Part shown: piece by piece, positions 7,805 to 19,473 of the stretch
Layout of the letters: every line of letters starts with the position of its first letter
How positions within the stretch are numbered: position 1 is the stretch's first letter
Source: Pseudoduganella armeniaca
GTDB taxonomy: Bacteria > Pseudomonadota > Gammaproteobacteria > Burkholderiales > Burkholderiaceae_D
DNA: 64,000 nt
Assembly (NCBI RefSeq): GCF_003028855.1
Contig: NZ_CP028324.1
Coordinates: forward strand, 5,022,001 to 5,086,000
Direction of reading: 5' to 3'
The notes under the pieces: model-generated
Told to the model about the DNA's origin: nothing
Database searches by the model: none
The model's input: the letters and a program-made list of their open reading frames with translations, nothing else
Position numbers and translations under genes: made by a program

Positions 7805-9449
7805 TGATGCTGGCCTGGCCCAGCAGGCCTTTCAGCGTGTCGAGCGTATCGGCTTCCTCCACGCTCTTGTCGTCGCGCCGGCGCAGGATGCGCGGGAAGC
7901 GCACGGCGATGCCGGACTTGTGGCGCGGCGACGCGGCGATGCCTTCGAAGCCGATCTCGAACACCATCGTCGGCCGCACGCTGCGCACCGGACCGAACTT
8001 CTCGATCGTGGTGCGGCGGATGGCGTTGTCCACCTGCGCGATTTCGGCATCCGTCAGGCCGGAATAGGCTTTCGCGAACGGCACCAGCTGGCGCCCGCCG
8101 TTGCCGTCGCCGTCCCACACCGCGAACGTGTAGTCGGTGTACAGCGAGGCGCGCCGGCCATGCCCGGCCTGGGCGTAGATCAGCACCGCGTCCACGCTGT
8201 ACGGATCGATCTTCCACTTCCACCACGTGCCCACGTCCTTGGTGCGGCCCACGCCGTACTGGGCGCTGGCCGCCTTGATCATCATGCCCTCGACGCCGCG
8301 GGCGCGCGACTCGTCGCGGATGCGCGCCAGGTCTTCCCAGCTGCTGGCATACACCAGCGGCGAGATACGCAGGCGCGGGTTGTCCACCCGCGCCACCAAT
8401 TGCTCGAGCAGCGTGCGGCGCTCGCACTGCGGCAGCTGGCGCAGGTCCACGCCGTCCAGCTCCAGCAGGTCGTAGGCCACCAGCGCGGCCGGCAGCTCGG
8501 CCAGCAGCTTGGCGGACAAAGTCTTGCGGCCGATGCGCTTTTGCAGGTCGGCGAACGGCGACGGGTTGCCGCTGTCCTTGTCGCCGCCGTGCCAGACCAG
8601 GATCTCGCCATCGACCACGGTGCCGGGCGGCAGCTGGATCGCGGCCAGCTCGGGGAAGCGCTCGGTGATCAGGTCCTCGCCGCGCGACCACAGCCAGTTG
8701 TCGCCGCCGCGCGCGACCAGCTGCGCGCGCATGCCGTCGTACTTCCATTCGACCTGCCAGTCTTTCAGTTCGCCCAGTGTCTCGGGCGCTGCCTGCAACT
8801 GGTGCGCCAGGAAGAACGGGTATGGCTGGCCGCCGCGCATGGCATGCTCCTGGTCCGATTGCGCTGCGATCAGCTGCAGGAAGCCCTGCGCGGTGGGCCG
8901 CACGCTGCCGTCGGTCCAGCCCATCAGGCGCTGCGCGATCAGCTTCGAGTCGACCGCCGCGATGGCGGACAGGGCGCGCGTGACCAGCAGCTTGGAGACG
9001 CCGACCCGGAAACCGCCGCCGATCAGCTTCATCAAGAGGAAGCGCTCGCGCGTCTCCAGTTCGTCCCAGTAGTCGAACAGCGCCTGGCGGATCGTCTCCG
9101 GCGCGGCGCCGCGCAGGGGCGCGATGCGCTGCTCGATCCAGTCGGCCAGGCCGACATCGCCGCGGGTCTTCGGCTCCGGCAAGATGTGGGCGATGGTCTC
9201 GGCCAGGTCACCCACCGCGTCGTAGCATTCGTCGAACAGCCAGTCGTCCAGGCCCGCGTATTCGGTGGCGTACTGGCGCAGCAGCTTGACCGGCACGGCC
9301 TGGCGCGGCTTGCCGCCCGCCAGGAAGTAGACCGCCCAGGCGGCGTTTTCCGGCGCGGCACTGGAGAAGTAGGCCTTCAGGGCCTCGAGCTTGCGGTTGG
9401 TGGCCGTGGTCTCGTCCAGCTCCGCGTACAGGCGGGCAAATTCACGCAT
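7797..9449 (-). CDS. ATP-dependent DNA ligase (repair-operon type)
   Basis: 550 residues from the ATG at 9449, chosen because GAGGAGG lies 6 bases upstream and the Arg/Pro-rich extension further upstream is out-of-frame exonuclease sequence. Motif I is WKYDGMR with the adenylated Lys at 236. An N-terminal DNA-binding domain (1-220) precedes the nucleotidyltransferase and OB domains, the latter with WWKWKIDPYSVDAVL. The enzyme seals DNA nicks with ATP, distinct from the essential NAD+-dependent LigA. Its start overlaps the exonuclease stop by 8 bases. Confidence 0.94.
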   Translation of the reverse strand: MREFARLYAELDETTATNRKLEALKAYFSSAAPENAAWAVYFLAGGKPRQAVPVKLLRQYATEYAGLDDWLFDECYDAVGDLAETIAHILPEPKTRGDVGLADWIEQRIAPLRGAAPETIRQALFDYWDELETRERFLLMKLIGGGFRVGVSKLLVTRALSAIAAVDSKLIAQRLMGWTDGSVRPTAQGFLQLIAAQSDQEHAMRGGQPYPFFLAHQLQAAPETLGELKDWQVEWKYDGMRAQLVARGGDNWLWSRGEDLITERFPELAAIQLPPGTVVDGEILVWHGGDKDSGNPSPFADLQKRIGRKTLSAKLLAELPAALVAYDLLELDGVDLRQLPQCERRTLLEQLVARVDNPRLRISPLVYASSWEDLARIRDESRARGVEGMMIKAASAQYGVGRTKDVGTWWKWKIDPYSVDAVLIYAQAGHGRRASLYTDYTFAVWDGDGNGGRQLVPFAKAYSGLTDAEIAQVDNAIRRTTIEKFGPVRSVRPTMVFEIGFEGIAASPRHKSGIAVRFPRILRRRDDKSVEEADTLDTLKGLLGQASISA

Positions 9450-10596
9450 CGGCATCCTCCTCGCCCGCTCCATCGACATGCCGGCGCGCTTCGGCCGTGC
9501 CGGCCGCGCGTGCGGCGTCGGCCTTCTCCTTGACGGCCCAGCGCTGCGCGACGGGGTCCGGCTCGGCCGCCACGACGCCCTCCGCCGCCGCGCCGGCGTC
9601 GGCGGCGTTCTCCGCCTCGTCGTCGCCGTATTCGGTGTCGAAGCCCTTGGCATCCAGGCCGTTCTGGCACAGCCAGCGCACCATCGTGGGAATCGAGCCG
9701 TGCGTGACGACGACCCGCTCGGCCTCGGTGGCCTTGATGGCGCTCATCAGGCCGGGCCAGTCGGCATGGTCGGACAGGACGAAGCCGCGGTCGACGCCAC
9801 GCCGGCGGCGCGCGCCGCGCAACAGCATCCAGCCGCTGGCAAAGGCGTCGCTGAAGTCGCCGAAGCGCTTGACCCAGGGTGAGCCGCCCGCGGATGGCGG
9901 CGCGATGATGATGGCGCGCTTGATGTCGGCCTTGTCGACGTCGCTGACCATCTTGGTTTCCGGCAGCGCCACGCCGGCGGCACGGTAGACGCGATTCAGC
10001 GGCTCCACCGAGCCGTGGCAGATGATCGGACCGATGGACGGATCGAGACCGGACAGGATGCGCTGCGCCTTGCCGAACGAGTAGCACAGCATCAGGCTGG
10101 CACGCCCTTCCGCTACGTTCTTGCGCCACCATGCGTTGATGTCGTCGAAGGTCTGCTGCTGCGGCTCCCAGCGGTAGATCGGCAGGCCGAAGGTGGACTC
10201 GGTGATGAAGGTGTGGCAACGCACCGGCTCGAACGGCGCGCAAGTGGCGTCGCCTTCGACCTTGTAGTCGCCGGAGGCGACCCACACCTCGCCGCCGCAT
10301 TCGAGCCGCACCTGGGCCGAACCGAGCACGTGGCCGGCCGGATGCAGCGAGATGCGCACGCCGTTGTGCTCGATGGTTTCACCGTAGTCGAGGCCTTGCA
10401 CCGTGATCTCGCCCAGGCGTGAGCGCAGGATGCCGACGCCGGGGTTGGCGGCCAGGTAGTGGCCGTGGCCGACGCGCGCATGGTCGCCGTGGCCGTGGGT
10501 GATGACGGCCCGCTCGACGGGCCGCCACGGATCGATGTAGAACTGGCCCGGCACACAGTACAGGCCTTCCTTGCGTACCACCACCATATCGGACAT
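9442..10596 (-). CDS. Ligase-associated DNA exonuclease, metallo-beta-lactamase fold
   Basis: 384 residues. The MBL/beta-CASP metal motif THGHGDHA has H34, H36, D38 and H39; further metal-binding stretches are HPAGHVLGSAQV, ASGDYK and SDHADWPGL near residue 250. It resembles the SNM1/Pso2-like nuclease of the bacterial Lhr-ligase operon. The C-terminal about 50 residues are Ala/Glu-rich and low complexity (ENAADAGAAAEGVVAAE), probably a flexible tail. It is the first gene of the operon, with AGAGGGAA before the ATG. No SOS (LexA) box was recognised upstream. Confidence 0.92.
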   Translation of the reverse strand: MSDMVVVRKEGLYCVPGQFYIDPWRPVERAVITHGHGDHARVGHGHYLAANPGVGILRSRLGEITVQGLDYGETIEHNGVRISLHPAGHVLGSAQVRLECGGEVWVASGDYKVEGDATCAPFEPVRCHTFITESTFGLPIYRWEPQQQTFDDINAWWRKNVAEGRASLMLCYSFGKAQRILSGLDPSIGPIICHGSVEPLNRVYRAAGVALPETKMVSDVDKADIKRAIIIAPPSAGGSPWVKRFGDFSDAFASGWMLLRGARRRRGVDRGFVLSDHADWPGLMSAIKATEAERVVVTHGSIPTMVRWLCQNGLDAKGFDTEYGDDEAENAADAGAAAEGVVAAEPDPVAQRWAVKEKADAARAAGTAEARRHVDGAGEEDADA

Positions 10597-10692
10597 ATGC
10601 TTTCCCTCTTCCGGCTTTTGCTCATTCTAGCCAGTGGGGAATCGCTTGTATGTCCGTTGGCGTACAGTGCGCGGGTCAAGCGAGAGACCCAA

Positions 10693-10743
10693 GGGACAGG
10701 CTCTTATCTGGAGGTGGAAGACCTCCAGATAAGAGCCTGTCCC
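10693..10743. repeat. Dispersed palindromic repeat, copy 2
   Basis: Perfect 23-base arms (10693-10715 and 10721-10743) with a 5-base loop. The outer motif is GGGACAGGCTC and the inner motif TTATCTGGAGGT; flanks read GACCCAA and TGCGGGTT. It lies just beyond the recQ stop and 95 bases upstream of the exonuclease start. It differs from copies 1 and 3 in the outer motif but shares ACAGGC and the inner ATCT. Confidence 0.9.
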
Positions 10744-10759
10744 CTGCGGGTTTGGCGGA

Positions 10760-12463
<1,704 letters not shown>

Positions 12464-12594
12464 GATTTATCCGGTGACTATCGTAGCAACCAATGTAGGC
12501 GCCACGGGGCCGGTAATCCATAGGACGCAGCCTACAAAATGCGTAGGAGAGTAGCGAGAGCTGAACCCGGTATCGGCGCAGCCGCCGGCGTCCT

Positions 12595-12993
12595 TCAGTA
12601 ATGGCTTAGGAGCGCGGCCAATACCATGCCCAGGCCGGCCAGCGATACCAGCCAGACCAGCGAACGCACCACCGGAATGCCCAGCGCATACAGGGGCACG
12701 TAGACGACGCGCGCGCCCAGGTACAAGCAGCAGCCCCACCATGTCAGCGTGCCCTCGGCGCCGGCGACATGGGCCGCCAGCACGGCGGCCGCGAACAGCG
12801 GCAGCGTCTCGAACAGGTTCAGTTTCGCGCGCTCCAGCCGCGCCGTCACCTGGCCCGGCGGCGGCGCCGCGCCGTCGCGTGCGCTGGCGTTGTACATGAT
12901 GCCCGTCTCGCGTGTGCGCAGGGTCGAGTGCAGCAGGATCTGGACGATCGCCAGTACCAGGGTCCAGCCCAGCAGATACAGTTCCGTGCTCAT
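12595..12993 (-). CDS. MAPEG family membrane protein
   Basis: 132 residues with four predicted helices (about 5-22, 55-75, 78-98, 110-130). The conserved RAKLNLFETLPLF segment in the second helix is the MAPEG (membrane-associated eicosanoid/glutathione metabolism) signature. I place the start at 12993 (MSTELYLLGW); the longer upstream frame is antisense-like histidine kinase sequence. Bacterial MAPEG proteins are thought to handle glutathione or lipid substrates, but the activity here is unknown. It is followed on the same strand by recQ after 130 bases. Confidence 0.87.
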   Translation of the reverse strand: MSTELYLLGWTLVLAIVQILLHSTLRTRETGIMYNASARDGAAPPPGQVTARLERAKLNLFETLPLFAAAVLAAHVAGAEGTLTWWGCCLYLGARVVYVPLYALGIPVVRSLVWLVSLAGLGMVLAALLSHY

Positions 12994-13013
12994 GATGTGC
13001 CTTCTCGCTTTCT

Positions 13014-16000
13014 CTAGTGAGGATGATCGGCCGGCGTTTGCGCGCGTGCCGCGTCCAGCGCGGCCTGCAGCTCCATCAGGTCGTACGGCTTGCGCAGGCA
13101 GGCGGCCGGGAAGCCCAGGTGGTCGAGCGCTTCCTTGCCGTAGCCGGTCGAGAAGATCACCCGCATCGGCCTGGCGGCGACGACGCGGCGCGCCAGCTCG
13201 ATGCCGGACATGCCGGGCAGGCTGACGTCCGTGAACAGGATGTCGAAGTCCTGCGCCTGCATCAGCTCCCAGGCCGCCTCGCCATCGGACACGCCGGACA
13301 CCGTGTGCCCCAGCATGCCCACCAGCTCGCACACCATCTGCTGCGAATCGAGGTTGTCCTCGACCACCAGCACGCGCAGCGACGCATCGCGTTCGATGGC
13401 CGGAGCCGGCTCCAGCAGCTCGCTGGCGCCGCCGGCGCCCGCTTCCAGCACGCTGCGCTGGCGCGCCTGTGCCAGCGTTTGCTGCGCGCGGTTGTTCAAC
13501 ACGTGGCGCAGCTTGCGCGCCAGTTCCTCGCGCCGGTACGGTTTGCTGAGCAGCTCCAGGCCCTCGTCCAGCCGGCCGCCGTGCACGATCGAATTCTGCG
13601 GATAGCCCGACGTGAACAGCACCGCCAGGTCCGGCCGCAGCTGCTGCGCGATGCGCGCCAGCTCGGGACTGCGCAGGGTACCGGGCATGACCACGTCCGT
13701 GAACAGCAGGTCGACCGGCTCGCCCGACTCGATGATGCGCAGCGCCTGCTCGCCGTTCTCCGCCTGCAGCACGCGGTAGCCCAGCGCCGCCAGCATGTCC
13801 AGCACCACGTGGCGCACGCCTTCATCGTCCTCCACCACCAGGATCGTCTCGCTGCCGCCCGTGGCGGGCCCGGTGCGCGGCACGATGTCGTCCGTTTCCG
13901 CCTGCGTCGTGCGCGGCAGGTAGATCTTGACGCTGGTGCCCTGCCCCGGTTCGCTGTAGATCTTGATGTGGCCGCGGCTCTGCTTGACGAAGCCATAGGC
14001 CATCGACAGTCCCAGTCCCGTGCCCTCGCCTTCAGGCTTGGTGGTGAAGAACGGCTCGAACGCGCGCTGCAGCACCTCGGGCGTCATGCCGCAGCCGGTA
14101 TCGGTCACCGACAGCATCACGTAGTGACCGGACGGCACGTCCACCAGGTTGTTGACGTAGTACTCGTCCAGCACTGCGTTGCCCAGTTCGATCGTCAGGC
14201 GTCCCGCGCCCTGCATGGCGTCGCGCGCGTTGATGGCCAGGTTCAGGATCACGTTCTCGATCTGGCCAGGATCGACCAGCGCGTTCCACAGGCCGCTGCC
14301 GATGACGGTGACCAGCTCCACCGCCTCGCCCAGGGCGCGACGCAGCAGTTCGTCCATGTTCGACACCAGCTTGCCGAGATCCGCCACCACGGGCTGCAGC
14401 GGCTGGCGCCGCGCGAACGCCAGCAGCTGCGAAGACAGCTTGGCGCCGCGCTCCACCGCTGCGATCGCCATCTCCAGGCGGCGCCGCGCCACCTGGTCCG
14501 CCTGCACGTGCTGCGCCAGCAGGTGCAGATTGCCCGAAATGATCTGCAGGACGTTGTTGAAGTCGTGCGCCACGCCGCCCGTCAGCTGGCCCACCGCCTC
14601 CATCTTCTGGGCCTGGCGCAGCGCTTCCTCGGCCTTGTCGCGCTCGGCGATCTCGCGCGTGACGCGCTGCTCCAGCGTGTCGTTCAGGTCGCGCAGCGCG
14701 GCCTCGATGCGGCGCCGCTCCGTGATGTCGATCTTCACCGCGATCAGCGACACCGGGCGGCCGCACGCGTCGTCCAGCCGGCTCATGCTGCTGGAAACCC
14801 AGACCCATTCGCCGTCGGGCCGGAAGTAGCGCTTCTCCAGCGTGAACGGTTGGCCCGTCGCCAGCAGCTGTTGCACCAGGGCCGTGTTCTCCTGCTTGTC
14901 GTCCGGGTGGATCAGGTCGTCCATGTGCACGCCCAGCATCTGCTCCTCGCTGCGGCCCAGCATGCGGCACAGCGCGCCGTTGACACGTTCGAAGCGCCCT
15001 TCCAGGCTCAGCTCCGACAATCCTACGGAAGCCTGGCCGAAGATGGCCACCAGGCGGTCCTGGCTGGTGCGCAGTTCCTGCTCGATCTGGCGGCGCTGGG
15101 TGACGTCGAACGCCACGCCCACGTAGCGCCGCTGCGCCTCCGTCGCACCCTCGATCACCTCGCCCTGGCGCGCCACCCAGCGCACTTCGCCCGTGTCGGC
15201 GCGGCGAATGCGGTACTCGGCGTAGGCCAGCGGGTTATCGCTGTCCAGCCGGTTCGGGCCGACCTGGTCGCGGTCCTCCTCGTCGATCATCGACACCAGC
15301 AGTTCCTGCGTCACGTCGACGTCCTCGCCCAGGCCCAGACGCGGCGGAACTGGCTCGACACCATCATCTTGCCGGTGGCGGGGAACCATTCGAAGCTGCC
15401 GATGCCGCCGGCCTGCTGCGCCATGCGCAGGCGTTCCTCGGTGATGATGCGGTCGGTGACGTCGACGCCGTCGACGAACACGCCCGTCACGCTGCCATCG
15501 GGCGCGCGCAGCGGCTGGTAGACGAAGTCCAGGTAGCGCGGCTCCAGCGTGCCGCCCGGTTGCTTCAACAGCTCGACCTTCTGCTGCCGCCCACGTAGGG
15601 CTGACCGCTGGCGTAGACGCGGTTGAGCAGGTCGACGAAGCCCTGCGCGCGCACCTCCGGCAGCGCCTCGGCCAGGCGCTTGCCGATGATGTCGCGTCCA
15701 CCCACCAGTTGCTGATACGGCCGATTGGCCAGCTCGAACACATGCTCGGGCCCGCGCAGCACGGCCATGAAGCTGGGCGCCTGCTCGAACAGGTCGCGCA
15801 GCAGCGCCGTTTCCTGGCGCAGCCGGCGGTTCTCCCGATCCAGCTCCGCCCGGTCCTGCGCCGCCAGGCGTTCGCGCCGCACGCGCTCCGTGACTTCCAC
15901 CACGGTGCACAGCACGCCGCCGACCGTGCCGCAGCTGTCGTAGACGGGCGTGTAGAACAGGTCGAACCACACTTCTTCTGGCACGCCGTTGCGCAGCACC

Positions 16001-16374
16001 GTGAAGCCGGCGCCCAGGTGCTGGCGCGTCTCGCCGCGGAACCCCGCCTCCAGGATCGCCCGGTTCCAGTCCCAGATCTCCGGCCACGTGCCCGGGACGG
16101 TGCCGCCCAGCGCGGCCGGGTGGCGCGCCGCCGCGATTTCGGCGTAGCCGTCGTTGTAGATCATGACGTGCTGCGGGCCCCACATCAGCACCATCGCGAT
16201 CGGGGAATTGAGCACGATGTCGACGGCCGTGCGCAGGGCCGGCGTCCATTCGGTCGCGGCGCCGAGCGCGGTGGCGCTCCAGTCGAACGCGCGCACCAGC
16301 TCCCCGGTGGCGCCGCCGCCGCGCGGCAGGTAGGCGGCCGGCCCACCCAGGGCGACGTTGCCGGGGCAGTTCAT
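13014..16374 (-). pseudogene. PAS-containing hybrid histidine kinase with two receiver domains, reading frame broken twice
   Basis: Joining three frames gives a protein of about 1119 residues: several N-terminal PAS sensor modules (about 20-560), a HisKA H-box GGVAHDFNNVL (His codon 14565-14567), a HATPase with DTGCGMTPEV and GTGLGLSMAYGF, then two receiver domains (ILVVEDDE and VLVVEDN starts). The first frame, from 16374, ends in a short out-of-frame tail after YVGG. Adding one C to the CCC run at 15590-15592 restores VGRQQKVELL, and adding one C at 15334-15336 restores RRVWGLGEDVDV. Both repairs fall in homopolymers, so the gene is probably intact in the organism. The start overlaps the upstream kinase stop by 4 bases. 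The sensed signal is unknown. Confidence 0.85.
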
Positions 16375-17489
16375 GCCGGCCGTCCCTGCAAGGCCGGCGG
16401 CGCAGTGCGCGGCAGCGTCACGGTCAGGGTGGTGATGCCGTGATCAGACGTCAGCGCCAGCTCGCCGCCATGTGCCCGCACGAACGTACTGGCCGTGTAC
16501 AGGCCCAGGCCCAGCCCCTGGCCGGACTTGCGGCTGCCGTCACGGTGCTGGAACGGCTCGAAGATGTGGGCCAGCCGCTCGGCCGCGATCGTGCCCCGGT
16601 TGACGATGACGATGGCGACGCGCTCCGTGGCACGCCCGTCCACGCGCACCTGCACCGGCTGGTCGGCCTCGCCGTGCTGCAGCGCGTTGCCCAGCAAATT
16701 CGACAGCGCCTGCGCCAGGATGCCGGCATCCACCGGGGCCACCGGGTCGCCGCCGCATTCGACCTGCACGCGCGAGGGCCGCTCGGGCAGGGTGAATTCG
16801 TCGGCAATCGCGCGGCACAGCTGCTCCAGGTCGTGTGGCGCCGTCTGCAGCCGCATGTCGCCGGTGCGGATGCGCGCCAGGTCGAGCAGTTGGTCCACCA
16901 TCGAGGCCATCCGCTTCGCGCTGCTCTGGATGCGCTGCGCCGTCACGGCCACCTTCGGGTGGTCCGTCATCATCGGCAGCAACATGGCACCGTTCATGAC
17001 GACCGACAGCGGCGTGCGCAGGTCGTGCCCGAGCACGGCCGTAAACATCTCGTTCAGGTGCAGCGCGCGGCGCAGCTCCTCGAGCTGCTGCGACATCTGC
17101 TTCCTCTGCTGGTACAGCTCGACGAACACATCGACCTTGCTGACCAGGGCCTTGGCGTCGATCGGCTTGTACAGGAAGTCGACGGCACCGGCCTCGTAGC
17201 CGCGGAAGCTGTAGCTTGGCTCGCGCGAAGCGGCCGTCAGGAATATCAGCGGGATGGAGCGGGTGCGCTCGCTGCCGCGGATCAGTTCGGCCAGCTCGAA
17301 GCCGTCCATGTGCGGCATCTGCACGTCCACCAGCGCCAGCGCCACCTCGTGCACCAGCAGCAGCTCGAGCGCCTCGGCGCCGGAGGCCGCCTTCAACAGG
17401 GCAATGCCGGGCCGGGCCAGCAAGGCCTCGATGGCAATGAGGTTTTGCGGGACGTCGTCCACAACGAGGATATTGATCAAGGGTGTCAC
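16371..17489 (-). CDS. Response regulator-histidine kinase hybrid (REC-HisKA-HATPase)
   Basis: 372 residues. An N-terminal receiver (ILVVDDVPQNL, phosphoacceptor D55, switch Lys108) is followed by a dimerisation domain with VLGHDLRTPLSVV (phosphorylated H155) and a HATPase with GLGLGLYTASTFV. There is no membrane segment, so it is cytoplasmic. The order REC then kinase suggests that it receives a phosphoryl group or signal from a partner. The ATGA overlap with the large hybrid kinase downstream makes that protein the obvious partner. No DNA-binding output domain is present in either. Confidence 0.92.
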   Translation of the reverse strand: MTPLINILVVDDVPQNLIAIEALLARPGIALLKAASGAEALELLLVHEVALALVDVQMPHMDGFELAELIRGSERTRSIPLIFLTAASREPSYSFRGYEAGAVDFLYKPIDAKALVSKVDVFVELYQQRKQMSQQLEELRRALHLNEMFTAVLGHDLRTPLSVVMNGAMLLPMMTDHPKVAVTAQRIQSSAKRMASMVDQLLDLARIRTGDMRLQTAPHDLEQLCRAIADEFTLPERPSRVQVECGGDPVAPVDAGILAQALSNLLGNALQHGEADQPVQVRVDGRATERVAIVIVNRGTIAAERLAHIFEPFQHRDGSRKSGQGLGLGLYTASTFVRAHGGELALTSDHGITTLTVTLPRTAPPALQGRPA

Positions 17490-17920
17490 AACGGGTCCGG
17501 GCTCTGCTAACGATGGTTTCGACCGGGCGCGACAAGCCGCCGGCCCACGCTGGTCTGCGCAGGCCGGCGGCTCGCGGCGCCCTTTTTCGGCAAGAGCGCA
17601 TGTTACCAGCTTTTGTCAAAATGACAGCGCATGGTTGAATCCGGCACGATCGTCAGGCAATAAGCTTTTTCATGCCTTCCGACGAATAACGTTCCCCTGA
17701 TGCAACCTGGACGAAATGCGGCGTCGATTGCGCCGAGGTCCGCCGGGTCCCGCCGTACGCCCAGCACGCCCAGGCCCTCGGGTGCGCTGCGCGTGCCACA
17801 GCTTCGCCCTGCGGCGGCGCGCCGCACGATCATCATGTAATGCTGGCGTCAGGGCCGGGCCGAGACGGCGCGGCCTGAATCAGGGTAACATCGCGGCTTT
17901 CCTATCACTGCTGCACAGTC
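17490..17920. other. Intergenic region without a recognised gene
   Basis: 431 bases between divergent starts of the kinase operon (-) and the fRMsr gene (+). A 77-codon minus-strand frame at 17603-17836 has no family resemblance or SD and is not called. The region presumably carries both promoters, but no convincing -35/-10 pair could be assigned. Confidence 0.5.
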
Positions 17921-18430
17921 ATGACCTTCCATCTCAGCGACACCACCTACGGCACCGACACGCCGGAAGCCAAACAAGCCATGTATGCCGACCTGCGCTC
18001 GCAGCTGGCGGGCCTCATGCACGGCGAGACCGACTGGATCGCCAACACGGCCAACTTCAGCTCCCTCGTGTTCAACACGATGCCGGGCCTGAACTGGGCC
18101 GGCTTCTACTTCCTGAAGACGCAGGACGAACTGGTACTGGGCCCGTTCCAAGGCAAGCCGGCCTGCATCCGCATCAAGCGCGGGCGCGGCGTGTGCGGTA
18201 CCACGGTGGAAAAAGGCGAGGCGATCGTCGTCGCGGACGTGCATGCGTTCCCCGGCCACATCGCTTGCGACGTCAATTCGCGCTCGGAGCTGGTGGTGCC
18301 CGTGTTCTCGCAGGGCGAGATCATCGGCGTGTTCGACCTGGACAGCCCGCTGCCGAACCGTTTCGACCAGGTCGATGCGGAAGGCATCGGTTCGTTGGTG
18401 AAGATTCTCGAGCAAACGCTCGAGGCCTGA
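17921..18430 (+). CDS. msrC: Free methionine-(R)-sulfoxide reductase, GAF domain
   Basis: 169 residues forming one GAF domain. The three cysteines of the fRMsr family are present at C82, C92 and C116 in GKPACIRI, GRGVCGTT and GHIACDVNS, together with DVHAFPGH, which shapes the active site. The enzyme reduces free Met-R-sulfoxide using thioredoxin and protects against oxidative damage. Length matches E. coli YebR/MsrC. No strong SD precedes the ATG. It ends 12 bases before a shared terminator. Confidence 0.92.
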   Translation: MTFHLSDTTYGTDTPEAKQAMYADLRSQLAGLMHGETDWIANTANFSSLVFNTMPGLNWAGFYFLKTQDELVLGPFQGKPACIRIKRGRGVCGTTVEKGEAIVVADVHAFPGHIACDVNSRSELVVPVFSQGEIIGVFDLDSPLPNRFDQVDAEGIGSLVKILEQTLEA

Positions 18431-18441
18431 GAAGTTGCCGC

Positions 18442-18466
18442 AAAACCCGGGTCTGTCCCGGGTTTT
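18442..18466. terminator. Bidirectional intrinsic terminator
   Basis: AAAACCCGGG and CCCGGGTTTT pair around a 5-base loop, and the T-run ends at the HDOD stop codon (18467-18469). It terminates the convergent fRMsr (+) and HDOD (-) genes. Confidence 0.85.
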
Positions 18467-19306
18467 TTATACCAGCAGCGCCGCGCTCATCGACTTGGCC
18501 TGGTCGGCCGCTTCGTCCAGCAGCGCGGCCACGTCGGGCTCGTTGAGGTAGCGCGTCAGGGCCGCCGTGCGGGTCAGCGCCAAGTCGTCCGTGTACGGCA
18601 GCGGCGAGGCCACCGGCGAGAGCTGGCGCGCCAGCAGCAGCGTGTCGCGCAGGCCCTGCGGCGGGATGCCGATGGCGCCACCGCGCAGCGACACGATGGC
18701 GAGCGCCACCGGCTCCGGCACCTGCAGCTTCTTCATGATCTCGCGCGCGATGATCTCCTGCGCCGCGCCCATCCACTCTTCCGGATCGTCCAGCAGGCCG
18801 GGCAGCGCATCGGCGCGGCCCAGCAGATAAAAGCCGCCCACTTCGTGCATGATGCCGGCGAACAGGGCCGTATCGGCGTCGATCCTGGTGATGCGCTGGG
18901 CGATCACGTAGGCCAGCGCGGCCACGTGCGCCGTGTAGCGCCACAGCTGTTCGGCCTGGACCCGCAGGGCCGGGTCGGCGATGCGGGCGCCGAACTGGCG
19001 CACCACCATCGCGGCAGCCAGTGAATACAGGTTGCGGTAGCCGAGCCGCATGACGGCCGTGCGCACGCTGGTGGCCAACGCCGCGCCGTTCGAGCGGAAC
19101 ACGGCCGAATTGGCCAGGGCCACGGCACGCGCGGCCAGCACCGGCTCGGCCAGCAGCTTCTTGATGACGTCTTCGTCATGGCAGGCCGGATCGGCCAGGC
19201 ACAGCTGCAACGACAACGCCGCGTTGACGCTGGTGGGGAACACCAGTTCGCCCCGCTGCGCCTCGGCGACGATGGCGGCGAAATCCTTCAGTTTTTCCTT
19301 TTCCAT
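18467..19306 (-). CDS. HDOD domain-containing protein
   Basis: 279 residues from MEKEKLKDF; the frame stays open to 19366, and no strong SD distinguishes the starts. The HDOD core covers most of the protein: FPTSVNAALSL, LAARAVALANSAVF, VRTAVMRLGYRNLYSLA and FAGIMHEVGGFYLLG. HDOD domains are relatives of HD phosphohydrolases that usually lack catalysis and act as signalling scaffolds. Here the H-E dyad occurs in MHEVG, and other metal ligands are not obvious. It stands alone, opposite the fRMsr gene. Confidence 0.85.
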   Translation of the reverse strand: MEKEKLKDFAAIVAEAQRGELVFPTSVNAALSLQLCLADPACHDEDVIKKLLAEPVLAARAVALANSAVFRSNGAALATSVRTAVMRLGYRNLYSLAAAMVVRQFGARIADPALRVQAEQLWRYTAHVAALAYVIAQRITRIDADTALFAGIMHEVGGFYLLGRADALPGLLDDPEEWMGAAQEIIAREIMKKLQVPEPVALAIVSLRGGAIGIPPQGLRDTLLLARQLSPVASPLPYTDDLALTRTAALTRYLNEPDVAALLDEAADQAKSMSAALLV

Positions 19307-19473
19307 GGCGCCACTATACCTGCGAATACCATCTCTCAAGTAGCCCACGGGACGAAATAGCGGCAAATCGGCATGCCGCCGGCGCTGCCACCGTCACCCG
19401 GTAGATGATTGTTACCAAGAAAAAGTATACATTATTGCTTTTAGTAATTTATTTCTTGATACCAAATACGCCG

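Noticed and set aside
5441..9533. Long plus-strand frames opposite the helicase and ligase
   Set aside because: Low-complexity Arg/Gln/His composition expected from antisense of GC-rich genes; no family resemblance.
17603..17836. 77-codon minus-strand frame in the gap before the fRMsr gene
   Set aside because: No SD, no family resemblance, Arg/Gly/Ala composition typical of chance frames.
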